Positions 39,741-48,628 of a DNA stretch of 64,000 bases are shown one piece after another; the first letter of the stretch is position 1, and every line of letters starts with the position of its first letter. Below the pieces are notes generated by a model. That model did no database searches. It worked only from the letters and a program-made list of their open reading frames with translations, and had not been told where the DNA came from. A program made the translations under genes and the position numbers. Source of the stretch: Streptomyces sp. NBC_00461 (GTDB lineage: Bacteria; Actinomycetota; Actinomycetes; Streptomycetales; Streptomycetaceae). The DNA lies in NCBI RefSeq assembly GCF_036013935.1, contig NZ_CP107902.1, positions 5,117,001-5,181,000 on the forward strand, read 5' to 3'.

Positions 39741-42431
39741 TCACTGGATGGTCCAGGCCTGGTTGGACTGGTTCAGGGCCATCCACTGTGCGATGGCGGC
39801 TCCGTTCGCCGTCGATCCGCTGCTTACCTCCAGGACCTGCCTGCTCTCGAAGTTGCGGATGAGGTATCCGCCGCTGGTCGGCTCGAAGTACCACAGCTGG
39901 TTGTTGCCACCGCCGTAGGTCCACTGCTGCGCCGCGGTCCCCTTCCAGTGGCTGGAGAAGTTCATCTCGAGGGCCTTGCCGCTGTTCCTGTTCACGATCT
40001 TGTAGAGCTGCCCGGTGACCGGAACGATGGTCCACTGCTGGTTGGCGCCACCGGTGCTCGGCCACTGGACGACGCTGCCGCCGTCGGCGGTGGACCATCC
40101 GTAGACGTCCATCATCTGACTGCTGTTGACGTTCTTGATCGTGTAGAACGTCGACGGGTTGATGGTCGGCGTACCGGTCGCGTCCTCCAGTGCCCCGCCG
40201 GCCCGCTGCACACTGAAGTCCGTGATGTAGAAGTACGCGCCGTCGGTCTTGGCGACCCGCACGTAGCGGAACTGCTGGCGGATGTCGACGTTGCTCGTGA
40301 GCGTCGCGGCGAGCGGCAGGGTGTCCGTCTGACGTCCCAGGACGGTGTAGCTGCCGAAGGACGGGTCGTTGGAGGCCCGGATCTCGAAGTTGCCGCGGGT
40401 CTCGGACTGGTCCAGGTTCTGGCGGGTCGTCAGTGAGAACTGTCCGAGCTGGTAGGCCTGCCCCAGGTCGACCTGCCACCAGGGCGAGGTGTCGGTCCCG
40501 GTCGGCGACCAGCCGGTCGCGCCGTTGTTGTCGACGGCCTTCGAGGCCTCCGTGCCGGTGCCGTAGACCGACGAGGAGGACGCGGGCTTGTTGTAGGCGA
40601 GGTTGAGCTTCGCCGCCAGTCCCTGGTAGGCGGACTCGAGACCGGAGGCCTTGATCACCGTGTCGCCGGATGTCGTGTTGTTGGTGAGCGTGACGTTGGA
40701 GCCGTTGCGGTTCTGGTTGATGAATCCGTCGGTGTGCGACAGCACGTTGTTCGAAAGGGTCATGTTGTTCGACCCCTCGTCCAGGTAGACGCCGTGCACG
40801 GCGTTGCCGCAGGCGGACGGCGCTCGTATCGCGTCGTGGATGTAGTTGCCGTTGATGACCGTGCCCGGGTCGTTCGAGAGGTGGTAGATGCCGGCGGAGT
40901 CGCAGAGCCGGTTCATCACGTTGCCGAGCCGGTTGTAGCTGATGCTGTTGTTGCCTTCGGCGTTGGCCGCCGACTGCCAGCCCCAGCCCAGCGAGATGGC
41001 GGCCCACGGAACGTCGGAGATGTCGTTGTGGTCGATGGTGGTGCTGTTGACGAAGCCCGCGTCGATGCCGGCGGTGCCCAGGTAGTCCTCACCGGTCCGG
41101 GTGATCAGGTTGTCCTTGACGGTGACGTTCTTGACCACCTCCCGGGCGTCCTCACCGGCCGGTGAGGTGGGCGGGTTGTAGACGGTGTGGTACTCCACGG
41201 TCGGGTCGGAGAACTTGCCGACCATGATCCCGTTGCCGGCGATGTCGTGGATCAGGTTGCCGGTCACGGTGCTGTCGTGCACACCGTGGTGCAGGTCGAG
41301 GGCGGTGGCGCCCATCTGGGTGAACGTGTTGCCGGTGAAGGAGAGGCGGTCGGCGTACGAGGCCTGGACCCCGGCCGGCGGACGGTCGACGTACTGGTTG
41401 TTGGAGTTGTCGGCCGAGAGGTTGTAGTTGCCGCCCTGGGCGTTGAGGTAGCCGTTGTCGGTCGCTTCCATCCAGGTGGTCTGGGTGAAGGTGATCCCGG
41501 AGAAGCGCAGGTCGTGGACGGGACTGCCGAGGTTCGTGCCCTTGATGTCGAAAAGCGTCTTGAGCGTCGGCGCCTGCACGGAGGCCGTGGACATGTCCTC
41601 GCCGGGACGGGGCTTGTAGTAGACGGTCTGCGCGGCCGTGTCGACGTAGAACTCACCCGGCTCGTTGAGGAACTCGTGGGCGTTCTCGAAGTGCAGGGGA
41701 ACGCCGTCGGAGAGCACCGGGAAGGGGCGCTGGAACAGGATGCCCGCCTCGTGGTCCTGGATCGAGATGTTGGCGGTGCCGTTGCTGGAGCTGATCGACT
41801 TCAGCCGCAGGTAGCTCTCGCCCCACTGCGTTTCCAGCATCATCTCGACCTTGCTGAGCTGGTCCCAGTTGGAGACCTGCGAACTGAGCACCTTCAGCAG
41901 CTTGTTGGTCTTGTCACTGCCCTGCAGCTGGAAGTCCGAGCCGACGTCGGGGAAGCGGGCCCGGGTGGCGCGGACCCCGTTGACGTACAGCTGCCGGAAG
42001 TTGAGGCTGCCCACGGGCGCCTTGTACTCGCCGTTGGCAGCCGCGGTCCAGCCGGTGACCGCCTTGCCGCCGGTGATCACGGGCGTCTCACCGTTGTACG
42101 CCTGGTAGACGACCGTGTGGCCGTTGGTGCCCGAGTCGCTGGTGCCGAAGGTGACCGGAGCGGTGAGGGGGTAGGTGCCTCCGCGCAGGTTCACGACGAT
42201 GTCGTCGGACATGTTCGTATTGACGGCCCGGACCGCGGCCTGGGCGGCCTGGACGGTCCTGAACGCCGCGGCGGTGCTGGTTCCCGAGCTGCTGTCACTG
42301 CCGTTGACAGGGTCGACGTAGAAGTTCGTCGTGGCCGCGTAGGCAGGTTGAGCGGGTAGCACGGCCGCGAAGACGACAGCCGCCGCCGCAAGCGCCTTGA
42401 CCGTCCCCGCACCGATGCGTAGAGGTCTCAT
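39741..42431 (-). CDS. Secreted right-handed beta-helix CAZyme with F5/8C and ricin domains
   Basis: 896 residues: signal peptide to AYA, then a parallel beta-helix (~35-610) opening TNFYVDPVNGSDSSSGTSTA with repeated N-rich coils (NVTVKDNLITRTGEDYLGTA, IDHNDISDVPWAAISLGWGW), as in GH141/GH120-type glycosidases and related lyases. Next comes a discoidin/F5-8C sugar-binding domain (~620-760; LAYNKPASSSSVYGTGTEAS) and a C-terminal ricin-B trefoil with QQW motifs (GGANQQWTIV, TAAQQWTYGGG). An extracellular polysaccharide-active enzyme, probably on plant cell wall; the exact family is uncertain. It sits in a CAZyme-rich segment with GH5 and GH43 genes. Confidence 0.85.
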   Translation of the reverse strand: MRPLRIGAGTVKALAAAAVVFAAVLPAQPAYAATTNFYVDPVNGSDSSSGTSTAAAFRTVQAAQAAVRAVNTNMSDDIVVNLRGGTYPLTAPVTFGTSDSGTNGHTVVYQAYNGETPVITGGKAVTGWTAAANGEYKAPVGSLNFRQLYVNGVRATRARFPDVGSDFQLQGSDKTNKLLKVLSSQVSNWDQLSKVEMMLETQWGESYLRLKSISSSNGTANISIQDHEAGILFQRPFPVLSDGVPLHFENAHEFLNEPGEFYVDTAAQTVYYKPRPGEDMSTASVQAPTLKTLFDIKGTNLGSPVHDLRFSGITFTQTTWMEATDNGYLNAQGGNYNLSADNSNNQYVDRPPAGVQASYADRLSFTGNTFTQMGATALDLHHGVHDSTVTGNLIHDIAGNGIMVGKFSDPTVEYHTVYNPPTSPAGEDAREVVKNVTVKDNLITRTGEDYLGTAGIDAGFVNSTTIDHNDISDVPWAAISLGWGWQSAANAEGNNSISYNRLGNVMNRLCDSAGIYHLSNDPGTVINGNYIHDAIRAPSACGNAVHGVYLDEGSNNMTLSNNVLSHTDGFINQNRNGSNVTLTNNTTSGDTVIKASGLESAYQGLAAKLNLAYNKPASSSSVYGTGTEASKAVDNNGATGWSPTGTDTSPWWQVDLGQAYQLGQFSLTTRQNLDQSETRGNFEIRASNDPSFGSYTVLGRQTDTLPLAATLTSNVDIRQQFRYVRVAKTDGAYFYITDFSVQRAGGALEDATGTPTINPSTFYTIKNVNSSQMMDVYGWSTADGGSVVQWPSTGGANQQWTIVPVTGQLYKIVNRNSGKALEMNFSSHWKGTAAQQWTYGGGNNQLWYFEPTSGGYLIRNFESRQVLEVSSGSTANGAAIAQWMALNQSNQAWTIQ

Positions 42432-42937
42432 CTGTGGTGCCCCTCCTCCATACCCCGCTGCTTATGAGTAGCATTTATCGAGGTAGAGGACGTCTACGTC
42501 AAGACGATAGGCTTACTTATTTTTCGCAGGCGCAACATCGATGACGTGCGGACGCATCAATGATCGACGCCATGCGCACCACCCGCAGCGAAGAAAAATG
42601 CCAGGCAAGGGCGCCATCGACTCAAACTTGCCGCGCATACCCAACCTGTCCAGCGAAACCGCAACTCCAAAATGAGTACTACTCATGCCGGGCGTTGGTC
42701 GCTGTATTCAAGTGCTTCGACAGCGAAGAACCCCTTCTCCATGAGTGGCGGCCCCGTCTGCCGTGCGCTCCTTCGAGGAGCGCCGCGGGTGACCTCGCCC
42801 TCCGCCCGGCCGAGCCCAAGGCAGGTACGCCGCCGTGCACATCGATCCCGGCCGGTTGCCCCATGAGCCGATCCAGCACTGACGGCATCCCACCACCTGC
42901 TCCACACCTGACCCGACTCCCCACAGAAGGAACGGAC
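42432..42937. promoter_or_regulatory. Divergent CAZyme control region with ATGAGTA sites
   Basis: ATGAGTA at 42464-42470 (about 33 bp upstream of the beta-helix gene) recurs as an inverted pair ATGAGTA-C-TACTCAT at 42672-42686. Such a shared 15-bp palindrome fits a LacI/GntR-type sugar regulator controlling both directions. The stretch is locally AT-rich (TTATTTTTCGCAGG near 42515). No gene is seen. Confidence 0.5.
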
Positions 42938-43545
42938 ATGAGACAGGCAATACCCACGGCCGGAAACTCCCGGCGAGGCCCCTTCGGCCAGGTGGCACGG
43001 CTGCTGCTGACGTTCTTCGTCGCGATCGCCCTGAGCGGCGGCAGCGCCCTCGCGGCCACCGCGCAGGACAGCGAAAGCGCTCCACCGGCCGCCAACCACG
43101 CTATGAAGGCGATGGCCGCCATGCAGCCCGGCTGGAACCTGGGCAACACCCTGGACGCCATCCCCGACGAGGAGTCCTGGGGGATGCCTCTCACCACCCG
43201 CGAGCTCCTCCGGAGCATCAAGGCGCAGGGCTTCAAGAGCGTCCGGATCCGGTGACCTGGAGCAACCACCAGTCCGACACGGCGCCGTACACCATCCACG
43301 CCGCCTTCCCGGAGCGCGTCAAGGAGGTGACGGACTGGACGATCGCCGAGGGCCTGTACGTCGAGATGCCCCTTCACCACGACTCCTGGCAGTGGATCTC
43401 GGCGATGCCGCAGGACCACGACGGTGTCCGCGCCCGCTTCGACTCCACCTGGAAGCAGATCACCGCCACCTTCCGTAACACCTCGCAGAAGCTGCTCTTC
43501 GAGAGCGTCAACGAGCCGCAGTTCAAGGACGCAACGGAACTGGCC
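42938..43545 (+). pseudogene. Frameshifted and truncated GH5 cellulase
   Basis: The first frame (42938-43255) has a signal peptide and the GH5 start MQPGWNLGNTLDAIPDEESW ... LRSIKAQGFKSVRI, then meets TGA. The expected PVTWSNHQSDTAPY continues in the next frame from 43252, so one base is missing in the C run ATCC-GG near 43249. The second part keeps WTIAEGLYVEMPLHHDSWQW and the acid/base motif FESVNEPQF, then loses homology after ~43545, lacking the nucleophile half of the barrel. A good AAGGA site precedes ATG 42938. The enzyme would cut beta-1,4-glucan if intact; as it stands it is inactive. Confidence 0.85.
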
Positions 43546-43840
43546 AGTTCGGTTCCGATTCGTTGGCGCCACCCGTTACCTGGGCAGAACCGCCCACGCC
43601 TCACATGTACAGGGCGGATCCGGCAGGCTCATGAGTGTGCCCGCCGACCGGATTCGTCCCCTGTCGCCTGGGCGGAGCCTGCGCCGTGCCGTTCTCGCCG
43701 CAGGCTGCCGGTGGTGCGGCACGCCGCGTGTGTCGGCGGCACGCTCCGTCACCGCCGGATGTGAGACAGGGCCCGGATGTGTGACAGCCCGGCCGAAGCC
43801 GGCCGGCGGCTTTCCTCTGCGCGGGGCCCCGTGGTGTGCC
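43546..43840. other. Non-coding gap after the GH5 remnant
   Basis: No gene or recognisable remnant is seen. A short GCCGGC-rich stretch (43790-43815) may form the terminator of the GH43 gene. Confidence 0.3.
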
Positions 43841-45217
43841 TCAGTACCAGACGGAGAAGGTGGCGTCGGCCCTGGCAGTGGCGGTGGAGATGGGGTCGAT
43901 GCGCAGCACGTAGTCGTAGTGCCGGATGTAGCGGTCCGGGTAGTTGTACGAGCGGAACGACGACCAGGACGAGTCGGCGAGCCCGGCGGTCTTGTGGAAG
44001 GTGGCGTCCTGGGCGAACTTCGTGGTGCCGTCGTTGACGTCCAGTCGCAGCTGGTAGTAGGAGTGCCGCAGGTAGCGGGTCGGGTTGTTGACGGACTGGA
44101 AGGAGACGCCGGAGGAGTCGGCCAGCCCCGGCACCAGCTTCCATTCCGAGTCGGTGTACGGGTCGAACGGGTACGGGTCGATGCGGCCGATGTAGTCGGC
44201 GTGCCGCCAGTACCTGTCCGGGAAGTTGTAGGACTTCAGCCGGTTCCAGGCGGGCGTGCCCCACTTGGCGACCAGGTTGTCGTACACCGTCTGGGGAATC
44301 TGCTGGATGGTGGCGTGTTTGGAGTTCAGCGGCTGGGTGTAGACGCGCCGGTCGGAGGCGGTCCAGGTGCCGGTGGAAAGGTCGCTGGTCTGCCAGGCGT
44401 AGAACAACCCGTCGGCGTCGCCCCACAGGTACCAGGTGCCGGAAGCCTGGGCGAGGATCGGGGCCTCGATGCCTCCCTGCGGCGCCACGCCCGAGGTGAA
44501 GATGGTGAAGCTGCCGGGATCGAGAGAGGTGGACTTCGCACCCACGAGCTTGTTGTGGTCCTTGACGTACAGGTAGTTGACGCCGTTCACGCCCACGGCC
44601 AGGTCGCCGTCGATGATGTCGTGACCCGGGTCGAAGAAGACCTGCGGCGACGTCACCGTCTTGAAGTCCGTGGTGTAGTTCACCATGATCACGTTGTGTC
44701 CGCTGCTGTTGACGGACGAGTAGATGATGGCGTACTGGCCACGGGAGGCGTCCCAGAAGGCTTCGGGCGCCCAGCTGTGGGTGGCCATCGAGTGCAGCTT
44801 CAGCAGGCGGTAGTTGTCGAAGGAGCGCAGGTCGGCGGAGTCCCAGACGTGGATGTACTGGCTCTGCTTCGTCCAGTCGGTGCCCTTCAGGTCGGTCGCC
44901 ATGACGACGAAGCTGCCGTCCTGCTTGGGCAGGAAGAAGGGATCACGCAGACCACCCGTGCCCCCGGTCGGGGTCACTACGGGGTTGTTCTGATTCAGCG
45001 GCATCCACTGCAGCGCGTCGGTGCTGACCGCAAGGTGCAGGCCGTAGTCCGCGCCAAGGCCGTTCGGCGACCAGGTGAAGTAGCCCATGACGAACGGGGA
45101 GCCCGTCGCGGCGCCCGCGGACTGGCTACCGATGGTCAGCGCGCCGGTCATGGACAGCGGCACGGCCGCGGCCATACCGAGGAACAGCCGGCGCGACGGG
45201 AGGGGAGTTGCGCTCAT
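43841..45217 (-). CDS. Secreted GH43-type arabinan-active enzyme with AbfB (CBM42) domain
   Basis: 458 residues. The Tat-like signal SRRLFLGMAAAV precedes a five-bladed beta-propeller resembling GH43 (PFVMGYFTWSPNG, GGLRDPFFLPKQDGSFVVMA, HSWAPEAFWD, DIIDGDLAVG), which supplies acidic residues in the positions of catalytic Asp/Glu. The C-terminal ~140 residues are an AbfB arabinose-binding trefoil with repeated SYNFPDRYWRHADYIGRIDP / NNPTRYLRHSYYQLRL / SYNYPDRYIRHYDYVLRI units. It probably releases arabinose from plant arabinoxylan or arabinan. GGAGA precedes ATG 45217, and an operator-like palindrome lies upstream. Confidence 0.85.
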   Translation of the reverse strand: MSATPLPSRRLFLGMAAAVPLSMTGALTIGSQSAGAATGSPFVMGYFTWSPNGLGADYGLHLAVSTDALQWMPLNQNNPVVTPTGGTGGLRDPFFLPKQDGSFVVMATDLKGTDWTKQSQYIHVWDSADLRSFDNYRLLKLHSMATHSWAPEAFWDASRGQYAIIYSSVNSSGHNVIMVNYTTDFKTVTSPQVFFDPGHDIIDGDLAVGVNGVNYLYVKDHNKLVGAKSTSLDPGSFTIFTSGVAPQGGIEAPILAQASGTWYLWGDADGLFYAWQTSDLSTGTWTASDRRVYTQPLNSKHATIQQIPQTVYDNLVAKWGTPAWNRLKSYNFPDRYWRHADYIGRIDPYPFDPYTDSEWKLVPGLADSSGVSFQSVNNPTRYLRHSYYQLRLDVNDGTTKFAQDATFHKTAGLADSSWSSFRSYNYPDRYIRHYDYVLRIDPISTATARADATFSVWY

Positions 45218-45281
45218 CTGGTGTCTCCAATGGGGGGCGTACAAAACCAGGGAAGTGGTCGCATCGAAAGACCATTCTGAT

Positions 45282-45302
45282 CGATATATCGAACATTGTT
45301 CG
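45282..45302. promoter_or_regulatory. Overlapping palindromes upstream of the GH43 gene
   Basis: CGATATATCG (45282-45291) and CGAACA-T-TGTTCG (45290-45302) sit 65-85 bp upstream of the GH43 ATG in an AT-rich island. They fit a local sugar-responsive repressor site. Confidence 0.5.
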
Positions 45303-45352
45303 GTAAATCGGTCAGACGCTAGAAGAGTGAATACGCGGCGTCAACGGTCCTG

Positions 45353-45829
45353 TCAGAATTGCCGGCGCGGGTTGCGTTGACGCCTCCGGGTTCGGTGCGA
45401 ACTCGGCCGTCCTCGGCACCGGACTCGGGGCGCGCCGCTCGTCAGCGCCAGGGGGCGGCGAGCCAGGTGGTGTCCGCGGGTGTTCTCCAGCGAGTAGTGC
45501 AGCAGGGCGGACGGCGTCAGGTGTTCCAGTGCGATGCCCTGCGTGGTGAGCGCGCAGGTGAGGTCGAACTTCGCCCGCTGGCGGTGGACCAGGTGCAGGT
45601 GCGGCTGGGTGTCGACCGTTTCGAAGAAGTCGTCGAGCCGCGGGTCCTTCTGAATGATTCGGAACGGCTCGGCGTAGTCGGTGAACTTGTTAGCCCTGAA
45701 CCCTGGCACGGACGGCTGGATGATCCGCAGGGAGAATGCCATCTTGAGCGCGGAGGTCAGGCAGCTGCTGTGGTAGCGAACCTCGGGCCGCCCCAGGATG
45801 GTGACCGACGGAGCGTTCACGTCGGTCAA
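45353..45829 (-). pseudogene. Fragment of a recombinase-like protein
   Basis: The frame MTDVNAPSVTILGRPEVRYH ... MAFSLRIIQPSVPGFRANKF ... RQRAKFDLTCALTTQGIALE-HLTPSALLHYSLEN resembles the N-terminal region of a Streptomyces tyrosine-recombinase-type integrase found in mobile islands. It then decays into Arg-rich nonsense (about residue 125 onward), with no catalytic domain. The 5' end coincides with the hairpin at 45825-45860. The family assignment is tentative; it is clearly not a complete gene. Confidence 0.4.
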
Positions 45830-45860
45830 CTACCCGGCCCTTCAGGGCCGGGTAGTTGAC
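45825..45860. mobile_element. IS200/IS605-like end hairpin (remnant)
   Basis: GTCAACTACCCGGCCC and GGGCCGGGTAGTTGAC form a perfect 16-bp stem with a TTCA loop. Single hairpins of this kind terminate IS200/IS605-family elements (TnpA recognition; tnpB guide RNA 3' ends) and persist as palindrome-only remnants. No tnpA or tnpB is adjacent. Confidence 0.55.
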
Positions 45861-45861
45861 G

Positions 45862-45972
45862 CACTTCGAGGACCCGAAGCCCGGCTACGTGGCCGACTGG
45901 CCCGACCTGCCGTCCTGGCAGCAGGAGACCGATGCCGACATCTTCGAGGCCATCGAGAAGTCCCTGAACTGA
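45862..45972 (+). pseudogene. C-terminal gene fragment
   Basis: The frame HFEDPKPGYVADWPDLPSWQ ... ETDADIFEAIEKSLN and TGA stop has protein-like composition but no start; it begins exactly where the IS605-like hairpin ends. The family is not recognised. It is separated from the Tn3 transposon by 71 bp. Confidence 0.45.
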
Positions 45973-46048
45973 TCGTCAGCGAGCTCTCGACCTGACATCA
46001 GAGGGCGGTAAGTGACGTGGCGTCCGTTTCGCTGTTTCAGGTGGGGTA

Positions 46049-46088
46049 GGGGGTTGAGGAACATCGGAACGAAAACTGGCGCTAAGCC
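46049..46088 (+). repeat. Left terminal inverted repeat of the Tn3-family element
   Basis: 40 bases identical to the reverse complement of 50837-50876. Confidence 0.97.
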
Positions 46089-46177
46089 CGTCGCGTGCCT
46101 GAGAGCGCTTTGACCTGGTCTTCTGTGGGGGCGGAACCTTCGACAGTCGTGTTGATCATTGACTGTGGAGGTCCGGG

Positions 46178-47746
46178 GTGCCGGTCGAGTTTCTGACGGA
46201 TGCACAAGCCGCTGCGTACGCGGCGTTTGACGGGGCGCCGTCCCGTACGGGATGGGAGCAGGTCCGCCCGACCGTGCTGGCCTCCCTGAACCTGCCCGGC
46301 GAGGCGGGTGAGCACCTGGCGGCGCGGGCCGCGCTGCTGGACGGCACATACCGGGAGGTCGCCGGGCGGGTGCCGGCGAACTCCCAGATCGTGTTCGACG
46401 ACGACGGCCGCCTGCACTTCGCCGCCCTGGAACCGGAGCCCGAACCCGCCTCGCTCCTGGACCTGCGGAAGGCAGTGGAGGCAATGATGCCCCGCGTCGA
46501 CCTGCCGGAGGTCCTGCTGGAGGTGTTCTCGTGGACCGGCGCCGACCAGGCGTTCACCTCGATCACCGGCGGCGAGGCCCGGCTCAAGGACCTGCACGTG
46601 ACGGTCGCCGCGCTGCTGGTCGCGCACGGCTGCAACATCGGCTACACGCCGGTCATCGGCGGGATCGACGAGCTGAAGTACGGCAGGCTGTCGCACGTCG
46701 ACCAGACGTATCTGCGGCTGGCCACCTACCGGGCCGCGAACGCCACCCTCATCGAGCACCAGGCGTCCATCGGCCTCGCGCAGGCGTGGGGCGGCGGGCT
46801 GGTCGCCTCCGTGGACGGCATGCGGTTCGTCGTCCCCGTCCCCTCGGTCTACGCCCGGCCGAACCCCAAGTACTTCGGGCGCCGGGGCGGCGCCACCTGG
46901 CTCAACATGATCAACGACCAGGCGGCGGGGCTCGGCGGGAAGGTGGTGGCCGGCACCCCGCGCGACTCCCTGTACGTGCTGGACGTCCTCTACGACCGCG
47001 ACGGCGGCAAGCGCCCGGAGACGATCGTCACCGACACCGCCTCGTACAGCGACATCGTCTTTGGACTCCTCACCCTGGCCGGGTTCGCGTACGCGCCGCA
47101 GCTCGCTGACCTGCCGGACCAGAAGATGTGGCGCATCGACCGCACCGCCGACTACGGCGCCTTCCAGGAAGCGGCCCGCGGCCGGGTCGACCTCGCCCGG
47201 ATCGAGCGCTGGTGGGAGGACATCCTGCGGATCATCGGCTCCATCCACACCGGCGCGGTGCGCGCGTACGACGTGATCCGGATGCTGTCGCGGGACGGGC
47301 GGCCGACCCCGCTGGGGGACGCGATCGCGCACTACGGGCGGATCGCCAAGTCCCTGCACATCCTGCGGCTGGCCGACGAGCCCGGCTACCGCCGCCAGAT
47401 CAAGGCGCAGGCCAACCTCCAGGAGGGCCGCCACGCACTCGCCCGGAAGATCTTCCACGGCCGCTCGGGGCAGCTCTACCAGCGCTACCAGGACGGCATG
47501 GAGGACCAGCTCGGCGCGCTCGGCCTGGTCCTCAACGCCGTCGTCCTCTTCAACACGAGGTACATGGACGCCGCGGTGGACCAGCTGCGGGCGGACGGGT
47601 TCGACGTCCGCGACGAGGATGTCGCCCGCCTCTCGCCGTTCGTGCGACAGCACATCAACATGCTGGGCCGGTACTCGTTCAAGCTGCCCGAGCTGCCCGG
47701 CGGTATGCGCCCGCTGCGCGACAAGGACGCTGCCGACGACGAGTGA
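46178..47746 (+). CDS. tnpA: Tn3-family transposase with large internal deletion
   Basis: 522 residues, against about 1000 in the family. Residues 1-28 (MPVEFLTDAQAAAYAAFDGA) are the usual extreme N-terminus and are then fused in frame to the C-terminal half. The DDE catalytic core is complete: Asp213 in ASVDGMRFVV, Asp286 in TDTASYSD, Glu416 in QANLQEGRHALAR, with NPKYFGRRGGATWLN and GQLYQRYQDGMEDQLGALGL around them. The missing ~450 residues hold the terminal-repeat-binding domain, so the product alone probably cannot transpose the element. Starts at GTG 46178. Confidence 0.88.
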   Translation: MPVEFLTDAQAAAYAAFDGAPSRTGWEQVRPTVLASLNLPGEAGEHLAARAALLDGTYREVAGRVPANSQIVFDDDGRLHFAALEPEPEPASLLDLRKAVEAMMPRVDLPEVLLEVFSWTGADQAFTSITGGEARLKDLHVTVAALLVAHGCNIGYTPVIGGIDELKYGRLSHVDQTYLRLATYRAANATLIEHQASIGLAQAWGGGLVASVDGMRFVVPVPSVYARPNPKYFGRRGGATWLNMINDQAAGLGGKVVAGTPRDSLYVLDVLYDRDGGKRPETIVTDTASYSDIVFGLLTLAGFAYAPQLADLPDQKMWRIDRTADYGAFQEAARGRVDLARIERWWEDILRIIGSIHTGAVRAYDVIRMLSRDGRPTPLGDAIAHYGRIAKSLHILRLADEPGYRRQIKAQANLQEGRHALARKIFHGRSGQLYQRYQDGMEDQLGALGLVLNAVVLFNTRYMDAAVDQLRADGFDVRDEDVARLSPFVRQHINMLGRYSFKLPELPGGMRPLRDKDAADDE

Positions 47747-47974
47747 CGTCGTACGGCGGCGCGTCGAGGTCGCCGCCATCTTGACCTAGGCGTCCGTGCT
47801 GGCCAGAGCCCCGGAGCTGGTTCCGCGAGTCGTCACACCGGCCGGGGCCGTTACGGCTTCGCGGACCCGCTCGGCGGCCCGTCGGCGGGCCCGGTACGCC
47901 TTCTGTCGGCAGGCGAGGCGGTCGTAGAGGGCGTCCCGGCGGTGGCCGCGACGGCGGCGTACCCCCGCGGTCGG
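47747..47974. other. Gap inside the transposon
   Basis: 228 bases between the convergent transposase and TetR genes. No gene and no obvious hairpin. Confidence 0.3.
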
Positions 47975-48544
47975 TCAGCGGGCGGTGAGCCCGGTGAGCA
48001 GGAGGGCGAGCCATCGGGCGCGGGCGGTGGGTGGCTGGTCGGCGGGGAGGGTGAAGAGCATCAGGTACAGGTCGTCGACGGTGAAGTCGGCGCGCAGACC
48101 GCCCTGGGCTTGTGCGGTGCGGATGAGCCGGCCGAGGGCCTGGGTGACGCGGGTCTCCACCTCCTGCATGGCGGGGTGGGCTGCGTGGTCGGCGCCGAGC
48201 GCGTACGCGGCTGCTTTGACGGCGCGGTTGTGGGCGACGGTGTCCATCACACGGCTGAGGAAGCCGGTGAGCTCCGCCATGGCGGGTGAACCCTGGCTCT
48301 CGCGTTGCAGGCACTCTTCGGCGTCGTCGGCGAGTGTTTCGAACGAGGCGGCGACCACGGATGCGACCAGGTCGCTCTTGTTCGGGAAGTGCTTGTACAG
48401 GGTTCCGACCGCGACGCCCGCAGCAGCGGCGATCTGCTCCATCGACACCTCGGGCCCGTGCTCGGTGATCTGCTCATGCGCCGCGGTCATGATCCTGGCG
48501 CGGTTGCGGGCCGCGTCGGCACGCAGCGGTCGGGGTGAGGTCAT
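47975..48544 (-). CDS. TetR-family repressor (transposon cargo)
   Basis: 189 residues. The N-terminal HTH ARIMTAAHEQITEHGPEVSM ... GVAVGTLYKHFPNKSDLVAS is canonical TetR, with a helical ligand/dimer domain after. ATG 48544 is preceded by GGAGGG. Divergent from the SDR gene with an 11-of-13 inverted repeat between them, so it most likely represses that gene and itself, relieved by the SDR's substrate or product. Confidence 0.92.
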   Translation of the reverse strand: MTSPRPLRADAARNRARIMTAAHEQITEHGPEVSMEQIAAAAGVAVGTLYKHFPNKSDLVASVVAASFETLADDAEECLQRESQGSPAMAELTGFLSRVMDTVAHNRAVKAAAYALGADHAAHPAMQEVETRVTQALGRLIRTAQAQGGLRADFTVDDLYLMLFTLPADQPPTARARWLALLLTGLTAR

Positions 48545-48574
48545 GGAGCCCTCCGGGACCATTTGACGAAAGAT

Positions 48575-48610
48575 GAATGATGCTTCACTCTACAACATGA
48601 AGCGCCATTC
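48575..48610. promoter_or_regulatory. Operator-like inverted repeat between tetR and the SDR gene
   Basis: GAATGATGCTTCA (48575-48587) and TGAAGCGCCATTC (48598-48610) match at 11 of 13 positions with a 10-base spacer in the only divergent promoter region of the transposon. Confidence 0.7.
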
Positions 48611-48628
48611 ACTTTATGGAGGTTGATC

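Noticed and set aside
45290..45302. LexA/SOS box (CGAAC...GTTCG) before the GH43 gene
   Set aside because: Spacing between the halves is 3 rather than 4 bases and the downstream gene is a CAZyme, so an SOS role is unlikely.
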